From the NCBI RefSeq assembly GCF_009687885.1, contig NZ_BLAF01000019.1:1-64000 (forward strand): a DNA stretch of 64,000 nucleotides, given 5' to 3'. The stretch comes from Acrocarpospora pleiomorpha (lineage in GTDB: Bacteria; Actinomycetota; Actinomycetes; Streptosporangiales; Streptosporangiaceae). Position numbers and translations under genes: made by a program. This document shows positions 1-7,343 of the stretch, piece by piece (position 1 is the stretch's first letter; the number at the start of each line of letters is the position of its first letter). The notes beneath the pieces are model-generated. The model was not told the DNA's origin. It worked only from the letters and a program-made list of their open reading frames with translations, and ran no database searches.

Positions 1-21
1 ACCTTCAGCCTAGAAGAAGAT

Positions 22-56
22 CGCGTGCCGGTACGGCACCGCCGTACCGGCACGCG
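22..56 (-). terminator. Hairpin terminator after the ABC-2 permease gene
   Basis: A perfect 16-bp inverted repeat (22-37 and 41-56) with a 3-nt loop lies 6 bp past the stop codon of the leftward permease gene. There is no clear T-tract, as is common in high-GC actinomycetes. It probably ends the three-gene transcript that starts near 2962. Confidence 0.7.
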
Positions 57-61
57 TCCGC

Positions 62-847
62 TCAGGTGATGTCGCGCTTGGTCGTGGTGAGGTTGGCGAC
101 GGTGGCGAACAGCACCGCGTAGCCGACCAGGAGCAGCGCGCCGCCCCAGGCCGGGAGCAGGTCGGGACGGCCGAGGCCGCTGTCGATGTCGATGCTCATG
201 AGCGCCTGCGAGCCGCCGCCGGGCAGCCACTTGCCGACGACCTGCAGGGCCGGGATCGCCGCGAAGATGGACTCGATCACGTACGCCCAGACGATCGCGC
301 CGATCAGGGCCGCGATCTGGTTGCGGATCAGGGCGCCGAGACCGATGCCGAACATCGCGTAGAGGGCGAGGCTGGCGAAGACGCCGATGATGATCTGCGG
401 CACCCGGTTGCCGGTCAGGCTGACCTCGCCGCCCGCGATCAGGACGGCGGTGACGCAGACCGCGCCGACGACCAGCACGGAGATCACCGCGAACAGCATG
501 CCGACGAGCACGCCCGCGGCCAGCTTGGCCCCGATGACCCGGCCGCGCTGCGGCGTGGTGAGGAAGGTGCCGGTGATGGTCTGGTACCGGTACTCGCTGG
601 TCATCATGATGACGCCGAGGATCATCGTGAAGATGGTGCCGCCGGAGGCGGTGGACAGGCCGATCGGCAGCCAGGCCGGGTCGTCCAGGGCGGGCAGCCC
701 GGGGGCGCCGTTCTGCGGGGGGTCCCCGGCGAAGATCATGATGAAGGTCAGGCTGAGGCCGGTCAGCAGGAGCATCACGATGAGCATCGCCCACCAGATG
801 CGGGTGCTGAAGAGCTTCTGCAGCTCGGCGCGGATCAGGTTGCTCAT
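62..847 (-). CDS. ABC-2 type transporter permease
   Basis: 261-residue integral membrane subunit of an ABC exporter. After a short N-terminal segment (MSNLIRAELQKLFSTR, typical of ABC-2 permeases that begin with a basic interfacial helix) there are about six hydrophobic segments, with a large extracytoplasmic loop after the first one. The start is the ATG at 845-847, which overlaps the stop of the ATPase gene (ATGA), so the two are translationally coupled and encode the two halves of one exporter. Longer readings upstream in this frame run through the ATPase gene in the wrong frame and are not real. The substrate cannot be read from sequence; related pairs export lipids, antibiotics or peptides. 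Confidence 0.9.
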   Translation of the reverse strand: MSNLIRAELQKLFSTRIWWAMLIVMLLLTGLSLTFIMIFAGDPPQNGAPGLPALDDPAWLPIGLSTASGGTIFTMILGVIMMTSEYRYQTITGTFLTTPQRGRVIGAKLAAGVLVGMLFAVISVLVVGAVCVTAVLIAGGEVSLTGNRVPQIIIGVFASLALYAMFGIGLGALIRNQIAALIGAIVWAYVIESIFAAIPALQVVGKWLPGGGSQALMSIDIDSGLGRPDLLPAWGGALLLVGYAVLFATVANLTTTKRDIT

Positions 848-1752
848 TTGACGCCCTCCGCCGCGACCGGGGTGTCCTCGGTGAGTTCGAGGAAGACCTG
901 CTGCAGGTCCGAGCGCTCCTGGGTGACCTCGGTCAGCAGGACCCGGTTGTCCAGGGCCAGCTGCCCGATGGCCTCGGCGTCCAGGCCGTACACCCGGAGC
1001 AGGCCGGGTTCGACCTCGTCCACCCGGGCGCCGGCCGCCTCCAGCGCGGGCCGGAAGTCGGCGCCGGTCCTGACCCGGACGGCGCTGTCGCCGTTCTGGG
1101 TCAGATCGGCGAGCGAGCCCTGCCGGACCAGCTTGCCGCGCGCGATGATCACAACGTTGTCCACGGTCTGCTCCACCTCGGACAGCACGTGGCTGGAGAC
1201 CAGCACGGCGGCCCCTCGCTCGTGGGCCAGGTGGCGCAGGAAGCCGCGCAGCCACTGGATGCCCGCCGGGTCCAGGCCGTTGGCGGGCTCGTCCAGGATG
1301 AAGATCTTGGGCTCGCCGAGCAGGGCGGAGCCCAGGGCCAGCCGCTGGCGCATGCCGAGGGAGAAGCCACCGACCCGCTTCCCCGACGCGTCCGCCAGGC
1401 CGACCGTCTCAAGCGCCTCGTCGGCCCGGGTGGCGGGTAGCCCCGCCGCGGTGCACATGATGCGCAAATGGTTGCGGGCCGTGCGGCCCGGATGGAAACT
1501 CGTGGCCTCGAGGACGGCGCCCACCTCGGTGAGGGGGTGCTCGAGTGAGGCGTATCGCCGCCCGTTCACCAGGGCCTCCCCCGCGTCGGGGGTCACCAGG
1601 CTGAGCAGCGAGCGCAAGGTCGTGGTCTTGCCCGCACCGTTGGGTCCGAGGTATCCGGTGACGGTCCCGGCCTCCACGGTGAAGGAGACATCGTCGACGG
1701 CTCGGACGAGCCCGAACGATTTCGATAGGTTTCTAATCTCAATAGCACTCAT
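844..1752 (-). CDS. ABC transporter ATP-binding protein
   Basis: 302-residue ATPase subunit. Walker A GPNGAGKTT at residues 36-44, ABC signature region FSLGMRQR, Walker B followed by DEP (IFILDEP) and the H-loop histidine (VLVSSH) are all present, so it should be active. The C-terminal part after about residue 215 is the DrrA/CcmA-type accessory region. The ATG at 1750-1752 has an AGGAGG about 30 nt upstream, further than usual, and no in-frame alternative was found. The gene follows the amidohydrolase-fold gene by 43 bp and overlaps the permease gene by 4 bp, giving a likely three-gene operon. Confidence 0.93.
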   Translation of the reverse strand: MSAIEIRNLSKSFGLVRAVDDVSFTVEAGTVTGYLGPNGAGKTTTLRSLLSLVTPDAGEALVNGRRYASLEHPLTEVGAVLEATSFHPGRTARNHLRIMCTAAGLPATRADEALETVGLADASGKRVGGFSLGMRQRLALGSALLGEPKIFILDEPANGLDPAGIQWLRGFLRHLAHERGAAVLVSSHVLSEVEQTVDNVVIIARGKLVRQGSLADLTQNGDSAVRVRTGADFRPALEAAGARVDEVEPGLLRVYGLDAEAIGQLALDNRVLLTEVTQERSDLQQVFLELTEDTPVAAEGVK

Positions 1753-1795
1753 CGGGAAGAATTATCTGCCCAAGATCCACCTCTTGTCCTCCTAC

Positions 1796-2962
1796 TTAAA
1801 GACGATATATACGGCGGGCGTTTGCGGACCCCAGCATGTGGGCAACGCGAACCGCGTCGGCCACCGACCAATCGCCTGATTCGAGCCGGTCGGCGATCAC
1901 CCGGCCCAGGCCATGCCGGTGATTTAGGGCACCCAGAAAGCAGGTTTCGGCCACGCCCGCTCCCCCGGAGCCGAACAGCAGTTTGTGGAAGGGCACCAGC
2001 TCCAGCAACTCGCCCAGCACCGCCGTCGTGGCCTCGCCCACGTACACGTGCGGGAAGACGGCGGCCAGATGCGCCGCCTGCCGGTGGAACGGGTAGCAGT
2101 CCAGCAGGATCACCGGCACGCTGAGCGGCAGCAGCGCCCGGATGAACCCGGTCATCAGCGCCGGATCCCCGCGATGTGGCCGGGCCCCGCCGTTCCCGCA
2201 CGGAAACTGGATCGGCAGGGCGCGTTCCCGCGCCACGTCCACGGCGATCCAGAGCAGGTGGCGCAGCAGCACCGGATCGGTGAGCGGCTGCTTGGGGTCG
2301 GCCAGCCGCCGCCCCGCCGCCGCCAGCACCAGCCCCCGGGACGGCCGTCCCGGCTCGAAATCCAGCCCGCACCGGTACGCGACGACCGAGGAGAACCCGA
2401 CGCACCGGGAAGCCCGCACCCCCACCTCGTGCGCCAGCCGATCCAGATAGTCCAGCGACGGCAGCCCGTCCGCCGCGATCTCCTCCTCGATCCGCTCCAG
2501 CCGGACGATCTCGTCGGCGGCGGCCCCGCCCAGCCGTCCGGTCTCGGCGACCGACAGCACGTCGCTCTCGTCCCCACCGTCCATCAGGAAGGCCACCACC
2601 CCGGCCGCCCGCAGCAGCAGCCGGTTCACCTCCGCCGCGCCGAGCTCCAGGCGTCTGGCCAGGTAGACGGCGGGCGGCACGTGGGGCTCCAGGCCGAGCA
2701 CGGGCGCGCACCAGCGGCGCACGGCCATCCCGAGCGGGCTGTCGAAGTGGGTGGTCCCCGGCGGCGCTGGTGACCCGCTCGCCGCGATCAGCGTCTCGAA
2801 CGTGGACCTGACCAGGTCGTCACGGCGTACCCCGCGACAGTGCTGATCCACGAGCGGGGCGAGCAGGGCTTCGGCGACCTGGTCGGGAAGGTTCACGGGC
2901 CTGCCAATCCAGAAGGGCGGCCCGGCCGGACCGCCCTTTCTGTCGATGACGTGCGGGGACAC
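1796..2962 (-). CDS. FluG-type amidohydrolase-fold protein, probable pseudoenzyme
   Basis: 388 residues from the GTG at 2960-2962, or 366 from an in-frame GTG at 2894-2896. The fold family is the amidohydrolase-2 group related to the N-terminal domain of FluG: VRRWCAPVLGLE near the N-terminus, ARRLELGAAEVNRLLLRAAG, AAHLAAVFPHVYV, and the C-terminal SANARRIYRL. The places where I expect metal ligands are changed: the HxH motif reads DQHCRGV, the QxHxG strand reads IQFPCGNG, the LLHCxP strand reads LLDCYP, and the SSDA aspartate strand reads FGSGG. This comparison is from memory of the family, not an alignment. If right, the protein cannot hold the usual zinc and may bind or regulate. It leads the exporter operon. 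Confidence 0.75.
   Translation of the reverse strand: MSPHVIDRKGGPAGPPFWIGRPVNLPDQVAEALLAPLVDQHCRGVRRDDLVRSTFETLIAASGSPAPPGTTHFDSPLGMAVRRWCAPVLGLEPHVPPAVYLARRLELGAAEVNRLLLRAAGVVAFLMDGGDESDVLSVAETGRLGGAAADEIVRLERIEEEIAADGLPSLDYLDRLAHEVGVRASRCVGFSSVVAYRCGLDFEPGRPSRGLVLAAAGRRLADPKQPLTDPVLLRHLLWIAVDVARERALPIQFPCGNGGARPHRGDPALMTGFIRALLPLSVPVILLDCYPFHRQAAHLAAVFPHVYVGEATTAVLGELLELVPFHKLLFGSGGAGVAETCFLGALNHRHGLGRVIADRLESGDWSVADAVRVAHMLGSANARRIYRL
2911..2940 (-). promoter_or_regulatory. GC-rich hairpin at the start of the amidohydrolase-fold gene
   Basis: Arms 2913-2920 (aagggcgg) and 2931-2938 (ccgccctt) can form a hairpin. If translation starts at 2896 the hairpin is in the 5' leader and could act as an attenuator. 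If it starts at 2962 the hairpin is coding. The low-complexity peptide it encodes (GGPAGPP) makes the shorter start plausible. Confidence 0.35.
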
Positions 2963-2965
2963 CAG

Positions 2966-2980
2966 GGACTCTAAGAGTCC
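2966..2980. promoter_or_regulatory. Palindrome upstream of the amidohydrolase-fold gene
   Basis: GGACTCT-A-AGAGTCC, 7-bp perfect arms around one base, lies immediately upstream of the first possible start codon at 2962. Its position fits an operator. No regulator gene is adjacent. Confidence 0.35.
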
Positions 2981-3076
2981 GTCACCCTCCGTGTCCGCCG
3001 ATCACGCTCAGTTTTATTAATCAGAAACCCGTCCCATGGCCACCGAACAGGCGACTCACCGCCGCGGCTGCCCAGA

Positions 3077-5221
3077 TCACGACTTTTCCTCATTAAACCC
3101 GCACAGGCGCAGCACATTGGCGATGATCCGGGCGCCCGCGCCGCCCTCGGTGGTCAGGATCGACTCGGGGTGGAACTGCACCGCGAACCGCCGGTTGGGC
3201 ACGTCCTCGATGGCCATGACCGCGCCGTCGGCGGTGGCCGCCGTGACGGTGAACCCGTGCACGCCCGGGTGCTTGGCGTGCAGCGAGTGGTAGCGGGCCG
3301 CGGTGAACGCCTCCGGCAGGCCTTCCAGCAGCGCGCTGTCCCCCTCCCGCTTGACCTGGCCGCGCTTGCCGTGCTCCGGGTACGGCAACAGCTCCAGCGT
3401 CCCCCCGGCCTGCTCGACCATGGCCTGCAGGCCCAGGCAGACGCCGAAGACCGGCAGCTCCCTGGCGTACAGGGCCTTGATCAGGGAGTCGGTGCCGAAG
3501 TCGGACGGCCAGCCGGGGCCGGGCGACAGGACGACGAGGGTGGGCGCGATCTGGTCGACCATCTCGATGGGGAAGCCGTGCCGGAGGGTGACCACGGTGG
3601 CGCCCTGCTGGCGGAAATAGTCGGCCAGGGTGTTGACGAAGGAGTCCTCGTGGTCGATCAGGAGCACGTTGTGGCCGGCGCCCGGCTGCTCGCGCTCGGG
3701 TCCCGGCGCGCCCGCCTGGTCCGGCTGGCCGACGGTGGCGAGCGCGCCGAGCAGGGCGCTGGCCTTGAGCTCGGTCTCGCGTTCCTCGGCGTCGGGGTCG
3801 GAGTCGTAGAGCAGCGTGGCGCCGGCCCTGACCATGGCGACGCCGTCCCTGATCTGGGCGGTGCGCAAAGTGAGGCCGGTGTTCATCGAGCCGTCGAAGC
3901 CGATGAAGCCGACGGCGCCGCCGTACCAGCGGCGGGTGGTGGCCTCGTGGTCCTCGATGAACTGCATCGCCCAGGTCTTGGGCGCGCCGGTGACGGTGAC
4001 GGCCCACATGTGGGTGAGGAAGGCGTCCAGGGCGTCGAATTCGGGGCGCAGGCGGCCTTCGATGTGATCGACGGTGTGGATCAGCCGGGAGTACATCTCA
4101 ATCTGGCGGCGGCCGATGACCTTGACCGAGCCGGGCACGCAGATCCGGGACTTGTCGTTGCGGTCCACGTCGGTGCACATGGTCAGCTCGGACTCCTCCT
4201 TCACGCTGGACAGGAGCGTGCGGATGGCCTCGGCGTCCTCGACCGGGTTGGCGCCGCGGGCGATGGTGCCGGAGATCGGGCAGGTCTCGACGCGGTCCCC
4301 GGCGACCCGGACGTACATCTCGGGGGACGCGCCGACCAGGTGCTCGCCGCCGCCGAGGCTGATCAGGAACTCGTACGGCGCGGGGTTGCTGACCCGAAGG
4401 GAACGATAGAAGGCGGCGGGGTCGTCGCAGGGCGCGTGGAAGACCTGGCCGGGCACGACCTCGAACAGGTCGCCGCGCTTGAACTTCTCCTTGGCCTTGG
4501 CCACCACATCCGCATAGCCACCTTTTTCCGGATTTTTCGGGATATGGGTGGCTTTGCGGAGGGGGTAGGCGTCGCCGGTGCGCGGCAGGCCCTTGGTGGA
4601 CGTGCCGCCGAAGGTGAAGTCGTAGGAGTATTCGACGCAGGTCTCGCGGACGCGGTCGATGACGACGAGCCGGTCCGGCAGGTGGAGCACCAGGTCGCGC
4701 TGGTCCTCGGGGCGGGTCAACGCGTACCGGATAGGCTCGAACTGGAAGGCCAGGTCGTAGCCGAACGCGCCGTACAGCCCGAGGTGCGGGTCCTCGCCCT
4801 TGAAGGCGGCGATGACCTCGCGGATCGCGGTGAAGACGGTCGGGCGGCGGCTGCGCATCTCCTCGGGCAGGAACTCGGCCGACTCGGCGACGGTCACCTC
4901 GACCCAGTCCACGGCGGGTTCCCCCACGATCTCGCCGGCCGCGAGCAGGCAGGCCGCCACGGCGGGCAGGACCACCCGGCCGCGCGCGTTGAGCGCCCGC
5001 GCGGAGATGTTCCGCCCGCGCGCCACGATCTCCAGGCAGGGATCCACGTAGCCGAACGCCCACCGGCTGTATCGGCCCGGATAGTCCATGCCCGAGGAGA
5101 AGGCCCCGCCGCGCCGCTCCCCGAGCGCGGTCACGATCTCCTCAAGCGCCGCTTCGGACACCTCGCGCACGCCGCGCTCGACCTCGACGCCCCCGCCGGT
5201 CCTATATCGGGTGATCTCCAC
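3077..5221 (-). CDS. trpE(G): Fused anthranilate synthase, components I and II (TrpEG)
   Basis: 714 residues, matching the fused clade of anthranilate synthases. Residues 1 to about 505 are component I, which converts chorismate with ammonia to anthranilate and pyruvate: PISGTIARGANP, the E-S-E-L-T-M-C-T-D-V-D-R-N-D catalytic block and SRLIHTVDHIEG. Residues about 520-714 are the class I glutamine amidotransferase: DHEDSFVNTLADYF, LSPGPGWPSDFG, the nucleophile Cys in VFGVCLGLQAM and the His-Glu pair in QFHPESILT. The GTG at 5219-5221 follows AAGGGG at suitable spacing. It is the first step of tryptophan synthesis; no other trp gene is nearby. Expression is likely controlled by the attenuator upstream. 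Confidence 0.95.
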   Translation of the reverse strand: MEITRYRTGGGVEVERGVREVSEAALEEIVTALGERRGGAFSSGMDYPGRYSRWAFGYVDPCLEIVARGRNISARALNARGRVVLPAVAACLLAAGEIVGEPAVDWVEVTVAESAEFLPEEMRSRRPTVFTAIREVIAAFKGEDPHLGLYGAFGYDLAFQFEPIRYALTRPEDQRDLVLHLPDRLVVIDRVRETCVEYSYDFTFGGTSTKGLPRTGDAYPLRKATHIPKNPEKGGYADVVAKAKEKFKRGDLFEVVPGQVFHAPCDDPAAFYRSLRVSNPAPYEFLISLGGGEHLVGASPEMYVRVAGDRVETCPISGTIARGANPVEDAEAIRTLLSSVKEESELTMCTDVDRNDKSRICVPGSVKVIGRRQIEMYSRLIHTVDHIEGRLRPEFDALDAFLTHMWAVTVTGAPKTWAMQFIEDHEATTRRWYGGAVGFIGFDGSMNTGLTLRTAQIRDGVAMVRAGATLLYDSDPDAEERETELKASALLGALATVGQPDQAGAPGPEREQPGAGHNVLLIDHEDSFVNTLADYFRQQGATVVTLRHGFPIEMVDQIAPTLVVLSPGPGWPSDFGTDSLIKALYARELPVFGVCLGLQAMVEQAGGTLELLPYPEHGKRGQVKREGDSALLEGLPEAFTAARYHSLHAKHPGVHGFTVTAATADGAVMAIEDVPNRRFAVQFHPESILTTEGGAGARIIANVLRLCGFNEEKS

Positions 5222-5263
5222 CGTTCGCCCCTTGATCTCTTATCGAGCCCCGGAGGCGAACAC

Positions 5264-5289
5264 AAAAAGGCCGCCCAACCGGGGCGGCC
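5264..5289 (-). terminator. trp attenuator terminator
   Basis: Reading leftward, GGCCGCCC, a 5-nt loop and GGGCGGCC (5289-5269) form an 8-bp GC stem followed by five T residues (5268-5264). It lies between the leader peptide and trpE(G), so it should stop transcription unless the competing hairpin forms. The GGCGGC just after the leader stop codon can pair either with GCCGC at the end of the leader or with GCCGCC of this stem, the expected switch. Confidence 0.85.
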
Positions 5290-5334
5290 AGTGCTTGCTC
5301 GCGAATGCGAAACCCTGGGTTCGACTGCCGCCTG

Positions 5335-5367
5335 TTAGCGGCGCCACCACTGCTGAGGAGTTCGCAT
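5335..5367 (-). CDS. trpL: trp operon leader peptide
   Basis: Ten-codon reading frame MRTPQQWWRR with two adjacent Trp codons followed by TAA. It sits about 110 bp upstream of trpE(G) and 46 bp before the attenuator stem. Ribosome stalling at the Trp pair when charged tRNA-Trp is scarce would free GGCGGC to pair with the terminator's 5' arm and let transcription continue. There is no Shine-Dalgarno sequence. The ATG falls where the promoter at 5374-5402 would start transcription, so the message is probably leaderless. Confidence 0.85.
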   Translation of the reverse strand: MRTPQQWWRR

Positions 5368-5373
5368 GCGGAC

Positions 5374-5402
5374 ACAATAGCCGGACCGCCGTCGATCAGC
5401 AA
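5374..5402 (-). promoter_or_regulatory. Promoter of trpL-trpE(G)
   Basis: TTGCTG (5402-5397) and TATTGT (5379-5374) are separated by exactly 17 bp. Six bases separate the -10 hexamer from the leader ATG, which places the start site at or next to the A of the ATG. Confidence 0.65.
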
Positions 5403-5412
5403 TTCAGCAGGT

Positions 5413-5426
5413 GACATCCGGATGTC
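5413..5426. promoter_or_regulatory. Palindrome between trpL and the CocE-type gene
   Basis: GACATCCGGATGTC is a perfect 14-bp palindrome in the divergent intergenic region, 11 bp upstream of the trp -35 hexamer and about 25 bp before the CocE start codon. It could be an operator for either side. Confidence 0.35.
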
Positions 5427-5450
5427 CGATATGTTACCAATTAGTACGTG

Positions 5451-7025
5451 ATGTCACGCATTACTGTTCGGCGGGACCTGCCCGTGCCGATGCACGACGG
5501 TGTCACCCTCCTCGCCGACCTCTACTCCCCCGTCGGCGTCTCCCGCCCGCCGACCATCCTGATCCGCTCGCCGTACGGCCGGGGCGGCATGATCGGCTGG
5601 ATGTACGGCAAGGGCTTCGCCCGCCAGGGATTCCAGGTCGTGGTGCAGAGTTGCCGGGGCGGCTTCGGCTCCGGCGGGCTGCTCGACCCCCTCGGCGACG
5701 AGCACGAGGACGGCCTGGCCACCGTCGCCTGGATGCGCGCCCAGCCCTGGTATGGCGGGAGTTTCGCCATGCACGGCCCTTCCTACCTGGGCTTCACCCA
5801 GTGGGCGATCGCGGCGGAGACGCCCGATCTGCGCGCGATGGCGACCCAGGTGACCGCGTCCTCCTTCCGGGAGGCGGCGTACGTGGGCGGCGCCTTCGCG
5901 CTGGAGTCGTCGCTGATCTGGACCACGCTGACGGCCGGGATGGAGAGCCGGATCGGCGGCGCGTCGGCGCTGCTGGCGCCCCGGCGGACCCGGCGCGCGG
6001 TGCTGTCCGGACGGCCGCTGGGCGAGCTGGACCGGCTGTCGGCCGGGCGGCCGCTGCCGTTCTTCCAGGATCTGCTGGCCCATCACGGGGAGGTGGCCTC
6101 GCCGTACTGGCGGAAGCGGGATTTCTCGGCGTCCGTCGAGCGGGTGGCGGCCGAGGTGACGATGACCGGGGGCTGGTATGACGTGTTCCTGCCGTGGCAG
6201 CTCAAGGACTACGCGGCGATGCGGGCCGCGGGGCGGCAGCCGTACCTGACGATCGGGCCGTGGTATCACGCCGACGTGCGGCACGGGCGCACGGCCAACG
6301 CGGACGCGCTGGCCTGGTTCCGGGCGCATCTGCTCGGGGATCCGTCGGGGTTGCGGGCCGAGCCGGTACGGATCTTCGTGACCGGGGCGAACGAGTGGCG
6401 CGACTATCCGGACTGGCCGGTGCCGGGAACGCGGACGCGGCGGTGGCATCTGCAGCCGGGGTTCAACCTGGGTCCGGAGGGTCCGGGAACATCCTCCCCG
6501 GACAGATACCGATATGACCCGAAATATCCGACGCCGGTGCTGGGTGGGCCGGTGCTGATCGGCAACTCCGAGCCGCGGGACAACCGGCGGCTGGAGGCGC
6601 GGCGGGACGTGCTCGTCTACACCTCGCCGGTGCTGACCGCCGACACCGACGTGATCGGGCCGGTGTCGGCCGAGCTGTTCGTGCGGACCAGCCGGGAGCA
6701 CACCGACCTGGTGGTCCGGGTGTGCGACGTGCGTCCGGACGGGGTTTCGCGGAACGTGTGCGAGGGTGTGCGCCGCCTGACCCCGGCCGATGTCGCGGAC
6801 GCGGACGGGGTGCGGCGGGTGCTGGTCGAGCTGTGGCCGATCGGGCACCGGTTCCGGCGCGGGCACCAGATCCGGGTGCAGGTGGCCAGCGGAGCGTATC
6901 CCCGCATTCCCCGCAATCCCGGCACTGGGCAACCGCTCGGCTCTGGCGGGCCGATGGTGGCCAGTGACCAGGAGGTCTTTCACGATCCGACGCGCCCGTC
7001 GGCGGTGCTGCTGCCGCATCAGTGA
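5451..7025 (+). CDS. CocE/NonD family hydrolase
   Basis: 524 residues from the ATG (525 from the GTG three bases upstream). The N-terminal alpha/beta-hydrolase of the X-Pro dipeptidyl-peptidase S15/CocE family carries PMHDGVTLLADLYSP, IRSPYGR and the nucleophile elbow HGPSYLG (Ser about 111). The C-terminal part (about 310-524) is the jelly-roll domain typical of CocE and S15 enzymes. No signal peptide is visible, so it is probably cytoplasmic. Family members hydrolyse esters such as cocaine, glutaryl amides or Xaa-Pro peptides; the substrate here is unknown. It is transcribed away from trpL and no Shine-Dalgarno is evident. Confidence 0.88.
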   Translation: MSRITVRRDLPVPMHDGVTLLADLYSPVGVSRPPTILIRSPYGRGGMIGWMYGKGFARQGFQVVVQSCRGGFGSGGLLDPLGDEHEDGLATVAWMRAQPWYGGSFAMHGPSYLGFTQWAIAAETPDLRAMATQVTASSFREAAYVGGAFALESSLIWTTLTAGMESRIGGASALLAPRRTRRAVLSGRPLGELDRLSAGRPLPFFQDLLAHHGEVASPYWRKRDFSASVERVAAEVTMTGGWYDVFLPWQLKDYAAMRAAGRQPYLTIGPWYHADVRHGRTANADALAWFRAHLLGDPSGLRAEPVRIFVTGANEWRDYPDWPVPGTRTRRWHLQPGFNLGPEGPGTSSPDRYRYDPKYPTPVLGGPVLIGNSEPRDNRRLEARRDVLVYTSPVLTADTDVIGPVSAELFVRTSREHTDLVVRVCDVRPDGVSRNVCEGVRRLTPADVADADGVRRVLVELWPIGHRFRRGHQIRVQVASGAYPRIPRNPGTGQPLGSGGPMVASDQEVFHDPTRPSAVLLPHQ

Positions 7026-7081
7026 CCCGGCGCGACCGTTCGCCGCGCTAACGGCACCGCTCATCGATCTGTGCGGCCACC

Positions 7082-7097
7082 TGTGACGCGGGTCACT
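7082..7097. promoter_or_regulatory. CRP/GlxR-like site
   Basis: TGTGA, six bases, TCACT: one mismatch from the TGTGA-N6-TCACA consensus of CRP-family regulators. It lies about 50 bp upstream of the DUF3311 gene, a sensible activator position for a carboxylate uptake operon. No mapped start site supports it. Confidence 0.45.
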
Positions 7098-7145
7098 TTA
7101 CGCTGCGATTCGACAACTTGTCCGGCCTCCCGGAAGGAAGACGCG

Positions 7146-7343
7146 ATGGACGCTCCCCGCTCCGATCGCAACCCCTGGTACTGGTTGCTGGTCGTCCCCG
7201 TCGTGGTGCCGCTGATCCCCGCGCTGTTCAACTCGATCGAGCCGCGCCTGTTCGGGATCCCGCTGTTCTACTGGCTGCAGCTGGTGTTCATCCTGCTCAG
7301 CGTGTCCATCACGATCCTGGTGTATCGGCGGACCCGGGCATGA
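7146..7343 (+). CDS. DUF3311 small membrane protein, symporter partner
   Basis: 65 residues with two hydrophobic segments (about 12-32 and 38-60) and a basic end (YRRTRA). This matches DUF3311 proteins, which are almost always encoded directly before an SSS-family symporter. The ATG follows GGAAGGAAG at good spacing. Its stop codon overlaps the symporter start (ATGA, 7340-7343), so the two are co-translated; it is probably a small subunit of the transporter. Confidence 0.9.
   Translation: MDAPRSDRNPWYWLLVVPVVVPLIPALFNSIEPRLFGIPLFYWLQLVFILLSVSITILVYRRTRA

Noticed and set aside
3170..5338. A 722-codon plus-strand frame opposite trpE(G)
   Set aside because: It mirrors the codon structure of trpE(G), lacks a ribosome binding site and crosses the trp attenuator.
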